The notes under the pieces: generated by a model
What the model was told of the DNA's origin: nothing
Seen by the model: only the letters and a program-made list of their open reading frames with translations
Databases searched by the model: none
NCBI GenBank assembly: GCA_947500035.1
Contig: CANMQP010000024.1
Location: 62,001 to 126,000, forward strand
DNA length: 64,000 nt
Source: an uncultured Kiloniellaceae bacterium
GTDB lineage: Bacteria > Pseudomonadota > Alphaproteobacteria > Kiloniellales > Kiloniellaceae
Direction: 5' to 3'
In this document: piece after piece, positions 63,420 to 64,000 of the stretch
Layout of the letters: each line of letters opens with the position of its first letter
Position numbering within the stretch: position 1 is the first letter of the stretch
Made by a program: the position numbers and the translations under genes

Positions 63420-64000
63420 TCTTGGAGGCGGCCTTTCTGTTGGCCTGTGCGCCAAATGTCGCGCCGCCCACGATCGAAGCCATTATCGCCGTGGAATCGG
63501 CCAGCAACCCGCTGGCGATCAACGTCAACGGCGTGAAGGCTTCTCATGTTCCCAGGCCGGTTGATGCAGACGAGGCGACCGCAATCGCTCTGGCCTACAT
63601 CGAGCAGGGCTACACGGTCGATATGGGCCTTATGCAGTTGAATAGCGCAAACCTGGATTGGTTGGGCGTCAGCGTGCGTGAGATGTTCGACCCCTGCAAA
63701 AACATTGGCGCGGGCGCGACCGTGCTCGCGAGCGCATACGAGACCGCTGTACTGCGTCACGGCGAAGGGCAGGCGGCTTTGCAAGCTGCGCTCTCCGCCT
63801 ACAACACCGGCTCGCTGAGCGCCGGTTTCACCAACGGTTATGTCGCCCGCTACGTGGGCGCGCCGCAGACCCTCGAACAAAAGCCTCAAGGCAACCCCTA
63901 CGCAGCCCCGACAGCCGTGCCTTTCACCGTCAAACAATCCTATTGGGACGCCCCCGAGACCCCGAAGAAGAAGGAGATCGCAGCCAATGACCCCGAAGAT
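63416..64000 (+). CDS. VirB1-like lytic transglycosylase (3' end outside window)
   Basis: 195 codons in view, no stop before the window ends. GTG start overlaps traF (GTGA). The SLT fold is clear: APNVAPPTIEAIIAVESASN with the catalytic Glu, GYTVDMGLMQLNSANLDWLG, and AALSAYNTGSLSAG. No long signal is visible at the N terminus beyond EAAFLLACAP, so export may depend on an unusual start. It opens the peptidoglycan for the type IV secretion channel. An ATG at 63988 behind AAGGAG (63970) could start the next gene inside its tail. Confidence 0.85.
   Translation, partial: MILEAAFLLACAPNVAPPTIEAIIAVESASNPLAINVNGVKASHVPRPVDADEATAIALAYIEQGYTVDMGLMQLNSANLDWLGVSVREMFDPCKNIGAGATVLASAYETAVLRHGEGQAALQAALSAYNTGSLSAGFTNGYVARYVGAPQTLEQKPQGNPYAAPTAVPFTVKQSYWDAPETPKKKEIAANDPED
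63988..64000 (+). CDS. Possible start of the next transfer gene (partial)
   Basis: ATGACCCCGAAGAT with AAGGAG ten bases upstream, in another frame than the transglycosylase. In similar operons a pilin gene (virB2) follows virB1, which would fit. Only four codons lie in the window, so identity is a guess. Confidence 0.3.

Overview
The window looks like accessory DNA of an alphaproteobacterium. The ParA/ParB pair, the DUF1612-type regulator related to Rhizobium plasmid proteins, the IncP-type transfer genes and the gene families throughout fit that class; no ribosomal or core metabolic genes are present, so genus and species cannot be read from it. The right half (about 30.6-64 kb) has a complete plasmid-style backbone, and the left half is a mosaic of islands and transposons. 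It is either a large conjugative plasmid or an integrated plasmid/ICE beside older island DNA.

Layout. 1-5.4 kb: a siderophore uptake operon (AraC regulator cut by the window edge, TonB-dependent receptor behind a Fur-like box, RhtX-like MFS permease, siderophore-interacting ferric reductase). 5.4-10 kb: insertion-sequence debris (a decayed IS6-family copy, two IS5-family copies, a LysR regulator lacking most of its helix-turn-helix). 10.2-18.6 kb: a tniA-tniB-tniQ transposition module whose tniQ is cut by a 5.3-kb Tn3-family transposon; the Tn3 element carries two LysE/RhtB exporters with its resolvase and transposase. 18.8-21.8 kb: a truncated catalase gene followed by a catalase-peroxidase with a Tat signal. 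22.3-30.6 kb: a segment bounded by two copies of the 3' end of a tRNA-fMet gene; it holds a complete Nit1C-type cluster (nitrilase, radical SAM, acetyltransferase, AIR-synthase-like, flavin monooxygenase and two small conserved proteins) with a divergent MocR-type regulator. Related Nit1C clusters are tied to cyanide assimilation and nitrogen-starvation responses.

30.6-41.2 kb: tyrosine integrase next to the tRNA-derived attachment sequence, DUF1612 regulator, parB-parA with palindromic sites, a replication initiator followed by an array of 21-22 bp iterons (a convincing origin), then divergent dnaG primase and dnaB helicase genes. 41.4-53.2 kb: a defence-type region with a Fic protein, a tight four-gene operon hamA-hamB-small ORF-nuclease (Hachiman core with two extra genes), two IS110-superfamily insertions (one IS1111-like, with a candidate bridge-RNA region; one broken by a 17-bp duplication), and a PIN-like protein with a coupled small gene. 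53.5-57.2 kb: a ParB-like protein and a methylase-like protein, each behind a copy of the same about 180-bp leader, with a secreted nuclease between. 57.2-64 kb: an IncP/RP4-type transfer region in the canonical order traM-traL-traK / oriT / traJ-traI-traG-traF, followed by a VirB1-like transglycosylase that begins the type IV secretion genes and runs off the window.

The backbone genes together provide initiation (Rep plus iterons), fork loading (DnaB, DnaG), segregation (ParAB), DNA processing for conjugation (TraJ, TraI, TraK, TraG) and pilus assembly (TraF, VirB1). The cargo provides iron uptake, peroxide defence, nitrile or cyanide metabolism and phage defence.
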